Positions 32,720 through 44,430 are shown, numbered from the stretch's first letter. The stretch: 64,000 nt of DNA from Yponomeuta sedellus (GCA_934045075.1 OW203726.1:2090035-2154034); one strand, 5' to 3'. The notes: a model not told the origin generated them from the sequence alone. Numbers and translations are program-made.

Positions 32720-33285
32720 AAATGTTATGTTGAGACAAAGAGCATTGGACGTCTTAAGTGGAGACATTTGCCTAGCAGTGCGCCACAATAATGGTTACAT
32801 AAAACTAAATAATGTATAATTTGCCTTTTGTCTTATTTTATAATACCACCTACCACCCACCTACCATTTATAATGCCTTTTTGATGAGACAATAAATATT
32901 TTTTATCCTCTGATGAAATGAGTGAGCGCGTTTCCCGCATTCGTTTTCCGTATTCGGGTTCTCAATCGCTTCATGTGCGAAAAAAAATCCGTACAAAAAA
33001 AAGACGTATGTGTGCGTGGTATAGTGAACTATCTGCGGATACGAAATGAAAGCCAAGCGAAACAATCGGTACTAGCTCGTTTAATACAGGCTGCGCGATT
33101 GACAATGGCCTAGCAAATTATTCGATATAACTAGGTACACACACATACACAACAAGTAGTCAATGCATTTATAGATTTTGAAGCGTTCAAAAACCCGAAT
33201 ATGGAAAACGAATGTAGATATGCGGCAAGCCTAAATCTCAGAAAAAGCCGCTTTTATTAAAGTGTAGAAGCCCGACTTTCCGGGT
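32720..33285. other. no gene seen
   Basis: Unassigned AT-rich sequence; short frames on both strands lack any motif. Confidence 0.35.
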
Positions 33286-33288
33286 ATA

Positions 33289-33653
33289 CAGTCTATTTAT
33301 CCTTATTTGTTTGATTTGTTAAACAAGATTTTTACCTCAAAATTTACATTTTATGCCAAAAATAGAAACTTTCTCGCAAGTTCATGAACTTTTTATATGA
33401 AATTAGCAGCGTGTTATCTAAAATAGTGTCCCCGGATACTTTACTTCATTTACAGGAATGTAGCATCAGTCTTCTCGTGACCGCGTTAACTGTAACGTCG
33501 TCGAAACGTCGAGGTAAAATAGCAATAAATTACTACGCGATTAAGCCCCGAAAATATTCAAACTATAGGAATGTAGCAGTTTTCGACTAAAAAGTCGTCC
33601 TTTCCCGGTAGAATCGTGTTTACTAAATTGGGCAAGTAAGGATAAATAGAGTG
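33289..33653. mobile_element. MITE family T3, copy 2, with nested insertion
   Basis: Inverted ends CAGTCTATTTATCCTTA and its inverse at 33636-33653, with TA at 33287-33288 and 33654-33655. A 101-bp sequence (33466-33566) is inserted inside, flanked by a 12-bp duplication AGGAATGTAGCA (33454-33465 and 33567-33578). That insert resembles a LINE 3' tail also seen near 60583. Confidence 0.8.
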
Positions 33654-34069
33654 TAGCTGGGTAAATGGGCATTTTGTTTCACCCTGTATAATAATATAAC
33701 CATACAGGGTTTGAAAGCCCTCAATAGTAACAAAGCGCCCCACGCCACTGCCGTCACAACCAGTTAATCAAACATACTCAAACTGAGGTACAGCACACGT
33801 GGCGATCGTTAAACTCAGGCACGGCTGACCGTGGGCCTAATCGATCGTGTAACGCAGCCCTAATTGGCAAAAAATATTCCATTGAACAAAAAACTAAAAC
33901 ACCCGGTAGCTAAAAAGTCTTAAGCAAGGAATTTGTTTCAGAGTCCGTTATGTTTTTATCTCAGCAGACTGGACTGAACTGCAATAGCCATAAACCGATT
34001 TTAATGGGGACCCTTGGGGAGGCATACGTCTAACAGTGGACAAACAAATGCTGAAGCAGAAAAAGACTG

Positions 34070-34215
34070 TACTTTGTGTCAAAACGGCTACTATAACATT
34101 AAAGATTATTTAAATGACACATATCTTATTCTTCTTCTTCTTCAGGCTATATTATGTAGTCCACTGTTGGACATAGCCCTCCCCTAATGAGCGCCATAGC
34201 GCCCTGTCTTCAATT
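34070..34215. repeat. LINE 3' remnants
   Basis: 34070-34120 (+) TACTTTGTGTCAAAACGGCT keeps the ORF2 end of the 25855 family. 34130-34210 (-) has CCACTGTTGGACATAGCCCT and GCGCCATAGCGCCCTGTCTT, an RTE 3' end. Confidence 0.6.
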
Positions 34216-34219
34216 CAAA

Positions 34220-35150
34220 TAACAAATATACGTTATTATTATTACTTTTGTTACTTAAATTTAACATTAAAACCGTACAATACGGCGAATTTAATGCCAT
34301 AAGCATTTCCTACCAACCTACCGCAGGAGGTAGACGAAGAAGCTAAAAACTAGTACTAGGTCTTAAAATTATATGTAAACTCTGAAAAGACTAAGTTCTC
34401 CAAAATCATAACACCGTTTTTTTTAAACGTTTAATTAGTCACAGCTTCTGAGTTAGTGGGTAATCGAGGGGGGGGGAATAAGTTATTCTAATAATTTAAA
34501 AACCTGACTAAATCATTCATTACATTACGTTTCTCAATTGAATTCTTAACGTTTTCTAAATAGGGTAGATGTATAAAAACATAAAATGAAGAGAGAACTC
34601 GATACCGGCGGTTTTCATGGTGACACCGAAACCTAAATAAAATGCAATTGTTTTTTCCAAACCAAAAAAGTGAAATTCCTACGGGATCTGTTGTCTGTCC
34701 GTTCGTCTGTCTGACTGCCGGTGTGCATTAAACCACCTTTCTAATTAATTAGCTACTGTTTAATTTCTTAAAATTGGTCCAGCCATATTCCCTTTGCGTG
34801 GTCATAAAGAAACATACATACATTTTGCTCAAAAACGTAACCATTCACTTCTTCCGAAGTTGGGTGAAAAGTTTAGGGTGGACTGATTTTAATTGCCTGC
34901 TAAATAATTGTTCCGGACTGTTTAAGTCATTTGAAAACCGGACGGTTAGAAACAAAAGTGCAGCATCATCTCAGTCATTTACCGCCGGTTTCACCCGGTT
35001 CCGGGCCCGGTAGGTAAAATGCCCGACGAGTGTCTAGACCAAATGGTTTTGACTTCGCACTGTTCAATTACTTAAATTACAATTAAATATGCAAGGAACC
35101 TTAGAACTATCGGTTAACGATTACGATCGCAAAAACTATTGATCTTTATT
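34220..35150. other. no gene seen; short G-run
   Basis: Unassigned sequence. A run of nine or more G residues lies near 34469-34477. No coding or repeat signal was recognised. Confidence 0.35.
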
Positions 35151-35155
35151 TATTA

Positions 35156-35342
35156 CTAGCTGACCCAGCGAACTTCGTACCGCCTAGCAGTAGATTCTTT
35201 ATTTTTTTTTTATATTTCTCTCCGTAAGAACCATCCTCGTACTTCAAGGAATATTTTAAAAAAAGAATTAGCGAAATCGGCTCAGCTGTTCTCGAGATTT
35301 GCGCTTACCAACCCATTGAGCGATTCATTTTTATACAATAGA
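35156..35342 (-). mobile_element. short non-autonomous Helitron (minus)
   Basis: Reverse of the element at 22997-23184. CTAG at 35156-35159 and TC (complement) at 35341-35342 lie between host T and A on the minus strand. 187 bp, no coding frame. Confidence 0.78.
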
Positions 35343-35375
35343 TTGTTATTGTATGGAACCTTTGCGAAAATCCTT

Positions 35376-35461
35376 AATAGCATTAAAATGTGAAAACCGC
35401 ATGGTGCTTGTTGGATTTTTGGCGGAATTTAGCAAAGTAATTTTCACATGTTAATGCTATT
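35376..35461. mobile_element. short foldback element
   Basis: Ends AATAGCATTAAAATGTGAAAA and its near-inverse TTTTCACATGTTAATGCTATT, with GGCGGAATTTAGCAAAG inside as in the 30965 element. Confidence 0.6.
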
Positions 35462-35813
35462 ATTTTTATTCTTTAATGCACAAATTAAATGAGTAAATGT
35501 ACAGGGGCGTGCTTAATTCAAGAAACATGAAATGTTCTAGCAAACCTTTGGTGTTGAAGAGACTGGCAACGGGTAGTACAAGGAAAAAAATTTAAATATA
35601 TCTAAGCTTTATGGGTAGTTACATATTTGTCAAAGTTACTAATCTATGTATCTTGCAAGCATGACAAAAATAACTGAGAATTTCATGAGTAAATACTTAA
35701 GTTATGATTCACTTAATTAAATTCTTGATTGAAAACGCCGGTCGGGGTCTGGCGGCACCTGCCTACCCACATATGCTAACGACTAGCTTAGTTCGTAAAC
35801 AGAAATGGACATA

Positions 35814-36020
35814 CAATCTGATAGCTTTTAGAATATGCCTCGGCTAATATCGGATAGAATCGGATATATGCAATAAGGTTTATTTTATATTGTTATTTAT
35901 AACTTTATATAACTTTTCAAAATTGTGAAAAAAACTTTTATACAGAGCAGGAATTAGTATTACACTCGTGTGCTTTCGGCGAAAATCGAAGCCCACTCTA
36001 GAGCCCCAGGTATATTCTAG
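35814..36020. mobile_element. MITE family T2, copy 4
   Basis: Diverged ends (CAATCTGATAGCTTTTAGAA; GGTATATTCTAG) with the CACTCGTGTGCTTTCGGCG core. Confidence 0.65.
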
Positions 36021-36182
36021 GGGTCTCTTACTTAGCAAAATCAATATATTTCGGTTTCTTACGTTAAATACTATAGAAAAAAATCATTTATCGCGTCAAA
36101 TTTGATGCGTGTCAAATAGCGGATTAAGCATAGGCTTAAACACATATTCCAGTTGTTCCTGTATTCACACTGTATAGTTTTA

Positions 36183-36383
36183 CAGTCTGTTAGCTTTTGG
36201 AATATACCTCGACTACTATCAGATAGAATCCGATATATTCGTCTAATGACACTTCATTAAATAAACTTAACAAGAAAAGTTCAAGTACAGAACAGGAAGT
36301 ATGTAGTATTACACTCGTGTACTTTCGGCGAAAACCGAAGCCTATTCTAGAGCCCAAGGTCCGTTCTTAACGCTAACAGACTA
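36183..36383. mobile_element. MITE family T2, copy 5
   Basis: Begins CAGTCTGTTAGC after TA (36181-36182), ends GCTAACAGACTA before TA. About 200 bp, the cleanest copy of the family. Confidence 0.78.
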
Positions 36384-36514
36384 TACTCATGACTGAGTAT
36401 ACGAATTTCTTGAACACCTTTTGAACTAACAATTTATGTAAAAAGTTACCAATATTTTGTCTGAGTACCTTAGAAAATTTAGAATTTTTCCAACAAGTCT
36501 GCCCGTGCAAGTGT

Positions 36515-36865
36515 GAAGCGCTCGTGGCCTAGGTGAACCGATTGATTGGAATCAATCACTTGGTTAAGCAACAACAGGCGCGGTCAGGTACGGGATGGGT
36601 GAGCGTCCCGTGACTACCGCTAATGGCATTTTTTCGAGCGCTTCCGTGCTTTGGTGCCGGCTGTCATATAATGGCAGTCGTTAAGCCATGTGAGAGGCCT
36701 TATGGGCGGCTCGATAACTTCTGACAGTAAGGCCCGCCACTGTCTTACAACCCTCCACCAACCTGGACTTGGCCCCCGTGGTAGAGTATGGCCTAACCCT
36801 CCTGCGATGCAGGAAGAGACCCGTGCCCCAGCAGTGGGGACATATAAGGGTTGATAACCAACCAG
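36515..36865 (+). repeat. R-family retroposon, nearly full length
   Basis: GAAGCGCTCGTGGCCTAGGT to GGGGACATATAAGGGTTGAT, with a short gap in the middle. See the full copy at 41548-41922. Confidence 0.8.
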
Positions 36866-36895
36866 TCTGCCTGAAAGCCTGACACTTGATTCTTT

Positions 36896-37175
36896 GACTG
36901 CCTCGTTGGTCCATCGGTATCATGGCTGATTACCAGGCTAGGGTACATGAAAGGAGCCTCCACGAACGACGGACTCTCTGAGCCCGTACATTTAGCGCTC
37001 CCTGGGCAATAATCAGCGAGTCTCTCACGCTGATTGGCTAATCCTTTCACCACGATGGCTTGCCATCGACACGCTAAGAAGACCACGGTGAAGGTCGTGG
37101 TTTCAATTCCCACTCACGACCGCCATACAGCAGAACAAATAGCCTCAGTCCGGAAATATTTTCATGTTTGCCTGA
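36896..37175 (+). repeat. tRNA-derived SINE, S4-like
   Basis: CTGCCTCGTTGGTCCATCGG head, a second B-box-like GTGGTTTCAATTCCC at about 37098, AATAGCCTCAGTCCGG and ACAGGGTATCCTAGTTCACG, the body shared with the S3/S4 families. Confidence 0.6.
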
Positions 37176-37199
37176 TAGCACAGGGTATCCTAGTTCACG

Positions 37200-37545
37200 T
37201 CGTCAGGCTATACCAGTCCACTGCTGGACATCACTGCTCCCCTAATGAGCGCCATAGCGCCCTGTCTTCAGTTTGTCGCATCCAGCACTGGCGGCAGTTT
37301 TTCGCAGATCGTCATTCCACCTAGTCGGAGGGCGTCCTACACTACATTTTCGTTTTTTACTTACTATTCGTGACGATCCAATTACATCCAAACAACACAT
37401 TCACTTATCCTAGTTTCCTTTTGGCCTTTTTGCATCTATTTAGCGAGATGATTTATACAGCGTCCAGTGGCATCTTCACTTACACTAGATGGGTGAAGGG
37501 ACCACTCCGACGCTGTAGTGCCTGGGACATGGTTTTATAGATGGT
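37200..37545 (-). repeat. RTE LINE 3' end and family N
   Basis: 37200-37345 is the reverse of the RTE end at 27295-27440 (CTGTCTTCAGTTTGTCGCAT, CAGTTTTTCGCAGATCGTC). 37425-37545 is family N in reverse (CAGCGTCCAGTGGCATCTTC). Their order is the reverse of that at 26745-27450. Confidence 0.7.
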
Positions 37546-37549
37546 TTGG

Positions 37550-38490
37550 GAGTAGTATAAGTGATTGTGTCGTATGGATGTAATTGGATCGTCACGAATA
37601 GTCCACTTACGTTGCACCTAGGTTTAGGGATTACTTACTCACATGCCCTAACGGCTTACTCGGGCGTGCAAACAAAATGTTTATACTTACAAAATCATTA
37701 GGCGCTGCTAGAATTAGCATTTATGGGGAAGCAATCGTCACAGGTGCAACAAACTACTTAAAACTTTGAATTTCAAATAAATTTAGTGCAAATTCACAAA
37801 ATCACAGGGAACTCAGACTTGTTCAGTTGTTACGTTGCAGAATTTAAATGCAGTAACGATTTCAATAATTTTTTCACACTACCTTCCAATCAATGATGAA
37901 AGATCTAAAACAATAATGTATAAACACCAACCAAATATGGAAGGATCCAGAAAAAGTCATGTATTTACACAGGGGAACTACTCGTCTTTCGTTCCTACGT
38001 GTCTTTCCTTTCGTTCCGAGTAGTTCCAGATGAAACCCTCCGCGGTATTAGAAGGTACTTAATTCGATAGAAGAAATATGTATTATATTAAATAAAGAAA
38101 AGAAGGCTACGCGTTTTACTGAAATAGTAATTGGGTAATTGAATAAGGTTTTTTTCGCCAACAAACTGCTTTGCAGTTTGGCGTAATTGTGTAATTGAAT
38201 AAGGTTTTTTGTTTTTGTAAAATAAATAAATAACAAATTAGTATTAAGCTCGCCTTTGTACAAATATGCTTATTGTGCAATAAATAATTTTCTAATGTAA
38301 TCTAAATAATAAATAAAAATAAGTTTTTTTTGACGTCTGAGTATTTAAGTTCCTTGTAGATTTGTAATCTTTAACAGTTAATATTTCTTCAGTGTCAAGT
38401 TTCGATAACTTCTACCTTACGCTTTATGTTAATAAAGGAAAAAGGGATATAAAGTTGTAATTTCAAATGTTCAGGTAAGGGGCAAATATC
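37550..38490. other. no gene seen; one small hairpin
   Basis: Unassigned sequence. GGAACTACTCG near 37975 and CGAGTAGTTCC near 38018 form an 11-bp hairpin. A 20-bp AATTGAATAAGGTTTTTT motif is repeated at 38138 and 38193. Confidence 0.4.
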
Positions 38491-38499
38491 TGAATTGTT

Positions 38500-38750
38500 T
38501 AAAAACCTATTTAGAGGCTAAAAATTTCACCCATGCCGGGATTCGAACCCGCAACCTCTGGCTATCCGTACCAGCGCTCTACCAATTGAGCCAATGGGCG
38601 ACTCACGACATCAGTGAAATTTCGAACCTCTTTACAATATTCTCTGTATTACGTACAGGCAGCGACATCTGACTTAAGCAAATTGCATTACTTACAGCCC
38701 CGACTACCTACTTTGCAGTTAGGTTTAACATCGGAACGATATCACTGTAC
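38500..38750 (-). repeat. S1 tRNA-like repeat, long copy
   Basis: Reverse copy with the 5' body extending to GCCCCGACTACCTACTTTGC. The tRNA-like region is therefore internal to the element, not at its very 5' end. Confidence 0.85.
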
Positions 38751-38767
38751 CCACATGATTACACCAT

Positions 38768-38951
38768 TTTTATTTTTAATGCACTAACCCGTGCTAAGGA
38801 ACAAATTTAAAAACCTATTTAGAGGCTAAAAATTTCACCTCAAAATTTTCCATTGGCTCAATTGGTAGAGCGCTGGTACGGATAGCCAGAGGTTGCGGGT
38901 TCGAATCCCGGCATGGGTGAAATTTTTAGCCTCTAAATAGGTTTTTAAATT
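38768..38951. repeat. S1 inverted pair around one tRNA-like core
   Basis: 38804-38839 and 38916-38951 are perfect 36-bp inverted arms (AATTTAAAAACCTATTTAGA...). Between them lies one tRNA-like core in plus orientation (TTGGCTCAATTGGTAGAGCG, GGTTCGAATCCC). Confidence 0.85.
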
Positions 38952-39244
38952 GTACCTGTCCGCCTTGTTACGGAATGGACTGTATAAACAAGAAAGTTAA
39001 TAGAAAGAAAGTTAATAGATCTTATATCTTATCGCTCTTAGCGATAAGACCGCCAATTGTATAACATTACTTAGATTTAAGAATCATGGTTGTAATATTT
39101 TTTTGGTTGTGCAATAAAGTGTTCTCTATCTCTTTCTATCTAAAACAAAGCATAATAGGAAAATGGTAATAGCACGAATACAGAATGAGTGAAATGAGAG
39201 AGAAAAGTCAATAAAACGAAAATAATATACAGAATCGTAAAATT

Positions 39245-39547
39245 ATGCCAAGGAGTCTTCGACATCAATATTTCTCAGTTTTTTTTAAAATAATAGTAAG
39301 TAAAAAACTCCTAGTCCTATATATGCGTATAAAAACAGTTTTAATTATGTCTACTGCTCGTGTTAACCTTAGAAAATACTATGCGGAGCATTGTTTTACT
39401 TATTACAATTACGAGGTAAATAAAAAAACTGTTGCAAAGAAATGAAATTAATTTTAATTAAGGCTTATTCCAAGTACCTTAGAAACTGCGGCTTAATACA
39501 CGTTAAGAGTCAAAATCGATGCACTTTAATGAAATCAAAGCAGTAGG
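39245..39547. repeat. paralogous block shared with 41280-41547
   Basis: Both blocks share AAAAACTCC(T/A)AGTCCTATATA, GCGGAGCATTGTTTTAC and GCACTTTAATGAAATCAAA. It contains a LINE-type AAACTGCGGCTTAATA piece. It provides empty sites for the T1 and R insertions that distinguish the two blocks. Confidence 0.7.
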
Positions 39548-39549
39548 TA

Positions 39550-39893
39550 CAGTGCTACACAAGAAATAAGTCCCGCGGATGTACTGACGCAGATGACCAA
39601 ATTTTGAATGTGCGGCAAGTTGATCGACCAATCAGATAGTTTCATTTTATGGCAGGCCGCGCGCCTTTGTTGCTATTGGTTGATTCAACGTCATCGATGC
39701 AGGTGACTATTAGTTTGGCAATATTAGCGTGAGCAAAATAGGTAGCGCTACTGCGGCAATCAATTCTGCACCGTAACCGTATCGGTTATAGATCATGTTG
39801 AATGTACTTATAGCTTCGGGTACTTTCGTTACACTTCTTCCTAGTCTGCGCGAACGTAGATTCCCGAAGGGACTTTTATGATGTGTAGTACTG
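39550..39893. mobile_element. MITE family T1, copy 3 (inverted)
   Basis: 344 bp between TA dinucleotides at 39548-39549 and 39894-39895, reverse orientation to the other two copies. The paralogous block near 41933-41960 lacks it, which supports real insertion. Confidence 0.85.
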
Positions 39894-40024
39894 TAACTAT
39901 GTTTTTTTAAGTAGCCTATAAACGTGCCCCTGCAGAGCACAGGCCTTCTGTCAGAGAGAGAGTATGGGCTTAATTACCACGCGTGCCCACCGCGGAAGAG
40001 CAATTTCAATCATTGGACGTTTTC

Positions 40025-40228
40025 TTCGTTATCAACCCTTTGTATGTCCAGATTGTTGGGGCAGGTACTCTTTATGCGTCGCAGGAAGGTAAGGCCATAC
40101 TCCAAAACGGCCAAGTCCGGCTTGGCAGAGGATTGTAAGACAGTGACGGGCCTCCTGTCAGAAGTTATCAAGCCGCCCATAAGGCCTCTGGCATGGCTTA
40201 ACGACTGCCATTAAATGACAGCATAGAT
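40025..40228 (-). repeat. R-family retroposon, 3' part (minus)
   Basis: TTATCAACCCTTTGTATGTC to AACGACTGCCATTAAATGAC, with small deletions. Confidence 0.72.
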
Positions 40229-40944
40229 AAAGCTTGTTATAAAACAAGTTATGATTTTTTTCTATTGGTGGCGCTAGTCACCACTATCAAGCACCATTGT
40301 ACGTACCATTGGACCGAGCGAACCACGAAATAGTACTATATGGTCAGCAGACAACTTTCTAGACGAACGGATATGGTAAGGACCCTACCGAATCCGCTGT
40401 CCGACCCTTACCAAATTCTTTCGTCTGTTAATAGTATTATTTAAATGTATACGTCACCGCTAACTGGTAAAACTAGCCGTCAAACTAACTGCCTAGGACG
40501 TTCATTAGGCGGAGGCATTCAATTCAAGGGCTAAAGGTATGCCTTGTGATTGAACGAAACGTTTTATGACCGGGCTAAAGGTCGCTACCGACATGGTGAG
40601 TACTAAACAGACGTCTGCCATAGTAAATTTCTCTTCTACTTTGTAGTCGAAATATTACTTGCATTTGCAAAGGACTCCCCTGTTGCCAAAAACTGAAAAA
40701 CAATAATTCGTCACGGTTCCCTAAAAAGCGACACGCGACCGCGTCACTACCGTGCACCCTAATCACGACTGCGCCATTAGTTATGTTCAGACACAGTCGA
40801 ATTTGTGACGCATTGCGCTTCCGCTTTATGACTACAGCATAGAAATAAGATTTGAATGTGAATATTTTTTTTATTAATAATAATACTTTTTCTTTTGTTA
40901 TCAACTAAAATTTGGTTTGTAAACAAATACACATCATTATATTC

Positions 40945-41175
40945 TTTTTGATGCACTAACCCGTGCTCAGGACGATTTTAAAAACCTAGAGGGAGATTTA
41001 GGGGGATTTAGGGAGATTTAGAGGCTAAAAATATTGTACGTAATACAGTAGAGGTTCGAAATTTCACTGCTGCCGGTGAGTCGCGTATTAGCTCAGTTGG
41101 AAGAGCGCTGGCACGAGTAGCCAGAGGTCGCGTGTTTTAATCCCGGCATGGGTGGAGTTTTTTGCCTCTAAATTG
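40945..41175. repeat. S1 inverted pair with local GGGAGATTTA repeats
   Basis: A reverse 3' part (GATGCACTAACCCGTGCTCA) is followed by a short tandem of GGGAGATTTAG (40991-41022) and then a forward copy from its 5' body (GTACGTAATACAGTAGAGGT) through TAGCTCAGTTGGAAGAGCGC. Confidence 0.75.
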
Positions 41176-41547
41176 ATTTTTAAAATACACATCAGTAAAT
41201 ATACATCGGTGGTTGAAATGGTCAATTCGCTGCGGTTAACGCAAGTTACTATAACCTCTCTCTATCTTTCTCTCTCTCTGAGAGAAGGCCTGTACCCTGC
41301 AGTGGTAGGTGTACCTATAGGCTGCATAGAAAACATTTTTTTTTTAATAATAGTTAGTGAAAAACTCCAAGTCCTATATAGCGGAGCATTGTTTTACCTT
41401 CAATACGAGGTAAACAAAAAAAAAATAATTAAAAATATTGCTAAGAAATGAAATGAATTTAAATTAAGGCTTGTTCCAAGTAGCGCAGAAACTGCGGCTT
41501 AATAAACGTTACGAGTCAAAATAGATGCACTTTAATGAAATCAAAAC

Positions 41548-41922
41548 TGTTTTTTTGTGAAGCGCTCGTGGCCTAGGCGAACCGAGTGATTGGAATCAAT
41601 CACTTGGCTAAGCAACAATAGGCGCGGTCAGGTACAGGATGGGTGAGCGTCCCGTGACTACCGCTAGTGGCATTTTTCCGAGCGCTTCCGTGTTTCGCAA
41701 GGCATGTTAAGCCGTTGGTGCCGGCTGTTATATAATGGCAGTCGTTAAGCCATGTCAGAGGCCTTATGGGTGGCTTGATAACTTCTGACAGTAAGGCCCG
41801 CCACTGTCTTACAATCCTCCACCAACCTGGACTTTGCCCCCGTGGTGGAGTATGGCCTAACCTTCCTGCGATGCAGGTAGAGACCCGTGCCCCAGCAGTG
41901 GGGACATACTAGGGTTGATAAC
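41548..41922 (+). mobile_element. R-family retroposon, full length with target duplication
   Basis: About 375 bp flanked by an 11-bp direct repeat GAAATCAAAAC (41537-41547 and 41923-41933). It starts before GTGAAGCGCTCGTGGCCTAG and ends at AGGGTTGATAAC. The flanking duplication, the many 5'-truncated copies and the lack of a long frame mark it as a SINE-like retroposon. No A-rich tail is seen; the 3' block resembles LINE ends of lepidopterans, which may supply the enzyme. Confidence 0.82.
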
Positions 41923-42129
41923 GAAATCAAAACAGCAGGTTTTTTAAGCTATGTTTTCTTAAGTAGCCTTTAAATATCCCACTACAGGATACAGGTCTTC
42001 TCTCAAAGAGAGACAGAGAGAGAGAGTATGGGATTTACAACCATGCACGCTAAGATATTTAAACACCTCAGACACTCAGTTTTCCTCACGACGTTTTCCT
42101 TCACAGTATTATTATTATATTTCCAGCAG

Positions 42130-42368
42130 TGAACAGAAGTATTCTGCAGATTGTTATGATGAAGAATAACATAACATTTTACATACAAGCACATATATTG
42201 CTTCAGGCCCCACACTAGGATACCCTGTGTCGTGAGAACCAGAAACAACGACATCACAAACGTGTAAACATCCAAGACCTGGACTTTTTTTTGTTTCCAG
42301 CCGGGATTCGCACCCGGGACCTCTTGCATGGTAGGCAGACGCGCTACCGCTACGCCACAGAGGTAATT
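42130..42368 (-). repeat. SINE family S3 (minus)
   Basis: Reverse of the element at 27578. B-box complement GGGATTCGCACCC carries one change. Head, body and ATAACATTTTACATACAAGC end are all present. Confidence 0.8.
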
Positions 42369-42799
42369 TCCACTAATTTCCAGGAATGACACACCATGCA
42401 CCAGCATGAACTGAGTAATCGTCTATGTCTGAACGCATCCATTTATGCCACATATTAACGGACCACATCTGCTTCTAATGATCAGAGCCACGTGGCTAAG
42501 CAAAGGCGGACCGTGTGGTTGCGCCTTTATTTATGGAAATGGTAATGACTGGAAATTGGGCGAGTGTAATCAATGCCATGTTTGCGACAAAAATTGTAAG
42601 TTTTAATGAAATGTTATTAGAATTTTTTAAATGAACTTTTATACAGAATAGATCAAAAGTTAAATAAGGTATAAAATATGCAATAATACACTGTGTCGAT
42701 TGTGACATATATTATTGTCATAATGACACGACAATACACGAGATTGATTCACACAACTCTTTCTTATTACTTAATGAAATCATGCATTTATTATACTAT

Positions 42800-42935
42800 T
42801 TTTATTTTTAATGCACTAACCCGTGCTAAGGACAAATTTAAAAACCTATTTAGAGGCTAAAAATTTTCACCCATGCCGGTTCGAATCCCGGCATGGGTGA
42901 ACATTTTTAGCCTCTAAATAGGTTTTTAAATCATG
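42800..42935. repeat. S1 palindrome without tRNA core
   Basis: 42836-42879 and 42888-42931 are near-perfect inverted arms around TTCGAATC. Each arm keeps AAAAACCTATTTAGAGGCTA and the CACCCATGCCGG end; the tRNA-like centre is gone. The left arm continues into the normal S1 3' end. Confidence 0.88.
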
Positions 42936-42939
42936 CATT

Positions 42940-43735
42940 CAGTTCAGTTTCAAAATTTCTTTATTTAATTAAGTACCAGTATGTTTACAACCCAGTGTAC
43001 ATAATTATAATCCTAGGCTAAAATAGCTTGAAACTAATTGTTTCGCAGGCTTGTTACATAGCCAATTAAAACTTATAAAGTTAAAAAGACCGATAAATAA
43101 TGGATATAATACTAATTTAAACTTACATTACGTATGATAACATACAGTTATGTATATTTCGTAATAACATACATTTTTGACACAATCGGTTGAGTTGAGG
43201 GTAGCCTGAGAAGAAGGCGCATAACTACTTAACAGGCTCATAGGTAAGTCGCACTGCGTTCGCGGTGTGAGGGCAACAAACTATTAGATGTACAGAATGC
43301 GCAGGCACAACGGAGGCGGGATTTAGATATTATATTTTAGTAATTAGCGCCCACACAAATTGTGAATTAACCAGAGACTTTTTCACGTATCACCTGTCTG
43401 TAATGATGAAGCAAAACTAATACGTGTACATTGATCTGTTGAACTGGCCGACCAAGTGTGTGGAGTCTCAAAAGTCGCCAGTCAAAGTATAGTGATGTGG
43501 CAGCCTTGTGACAGATTTGTATCGATACTTATACTAAGTGGTTCCTATTATAAAAGTCGTGATAGGAAATCATGCATTAAAAAGTCAATTATAGGATTAT
43601 CACCAATTATAACGTCAATTAATAAGAAATTTAATTATATTTAAATTCACGAGAAATAATGAAAATGCAAATACAGAATTTTATTAATTTTGAGCGAAAA
43701 AAAAAATCGTAATAGTAATAATAATAATAATAAAA
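42940..43735. other. no gene seen
   Basis: Unassigned AT-rich sequence ending in a (TAA)n tract at 43714. No repeat family or coding frame recognised. Confidence 0.35.
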
Positions 43736-43737
43736 TA

Positions 43738-43985
43738 ATATTCATGGACATATTACACAGATCTCGTTAGCCTTATACTAAGTACAACTAAATGAATTGT
43801 GTTATAGGTGCTAACTCGACGATAGATTTAATACAATAAATACATAGATAACATCAAAGACCCAAGACAAACTAGAAAAGTTCGTTTCCTAGTTTGACCC
43901 GGCCGGGGATTGAACCTGAGACCTTCGGTGGCACAGTCAGCGTGCCAAACCGCTGCGCCACCGAGGCCGTCGAATGTGACTGTGA
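43738..43985 (-). repeat. SINE family S2
   Basis: Reverse orientation. B-box complement GGGGATTGAACC and A-box region TGGCGCAGCGGTTTGGCACG in the CGACGGCCTCGG head. The 3' end on the minus strand is TAATATGTCCATGAATATT, shared with the LINE 3' end at 9510-9530. A second copy is at 48262-48480. Confidence 0.8.
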
Positions 43986-44089
43986 AATAGTTAAGAATGT
44001 GACTTTGGCTTGAAGATTTCAATTTAAAATTTGCCCTTTCTAGTAAAATTCTTGTACAGAGTGCGGCAAAAAGTACAAATTGATAGGGT

Positions 44090-44375
44090 TACTAGGAGTC
44101 TCCTTTTTTAACCCAACCCACCCTATTACGGGTACCACCGGACTCCCACCCCGAAAAGGGCGGTATACCGACTAAAACTCCTGGGGGTCACTGCGCACTC
44201 GCAAGGCACCCTCGCGTTCATTGCTACTAGTCCCCCCTTTTTTGTCATGGGGAAATCCTCATGGATACCCTGTAACTGAGGATGGCGCCAGGGTTATGCG
44301 GTTATGCCGGATTCTTACCGGCTAAAACCCCATGGTGTTCCTTCTCACGCCGTAGTCTCCTAGTCTAACTCGGAA
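44090..44375. other. GC-richer unassigned block
   Basis: CCCACCCTATTACGGGTACC, CCACCCCGAAAAGGGCGG and similar sequence differ in composition from the surroundings. Likely a piece of another transposon or an old exon; no frame is convincing. Confidence 0.3.
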
Positions 44376-44430
44376 AACAGAAAAAAATATGGTATTCAAA
44401 AGGCCAACAAGACTCTGAAGAAAACACACG

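Noticed and set aside
44090..44375. Conserved exon in the GC-richer block
   Set aside because: No long frame, no consistent splice sites, and no similarity noticed elsewhere.
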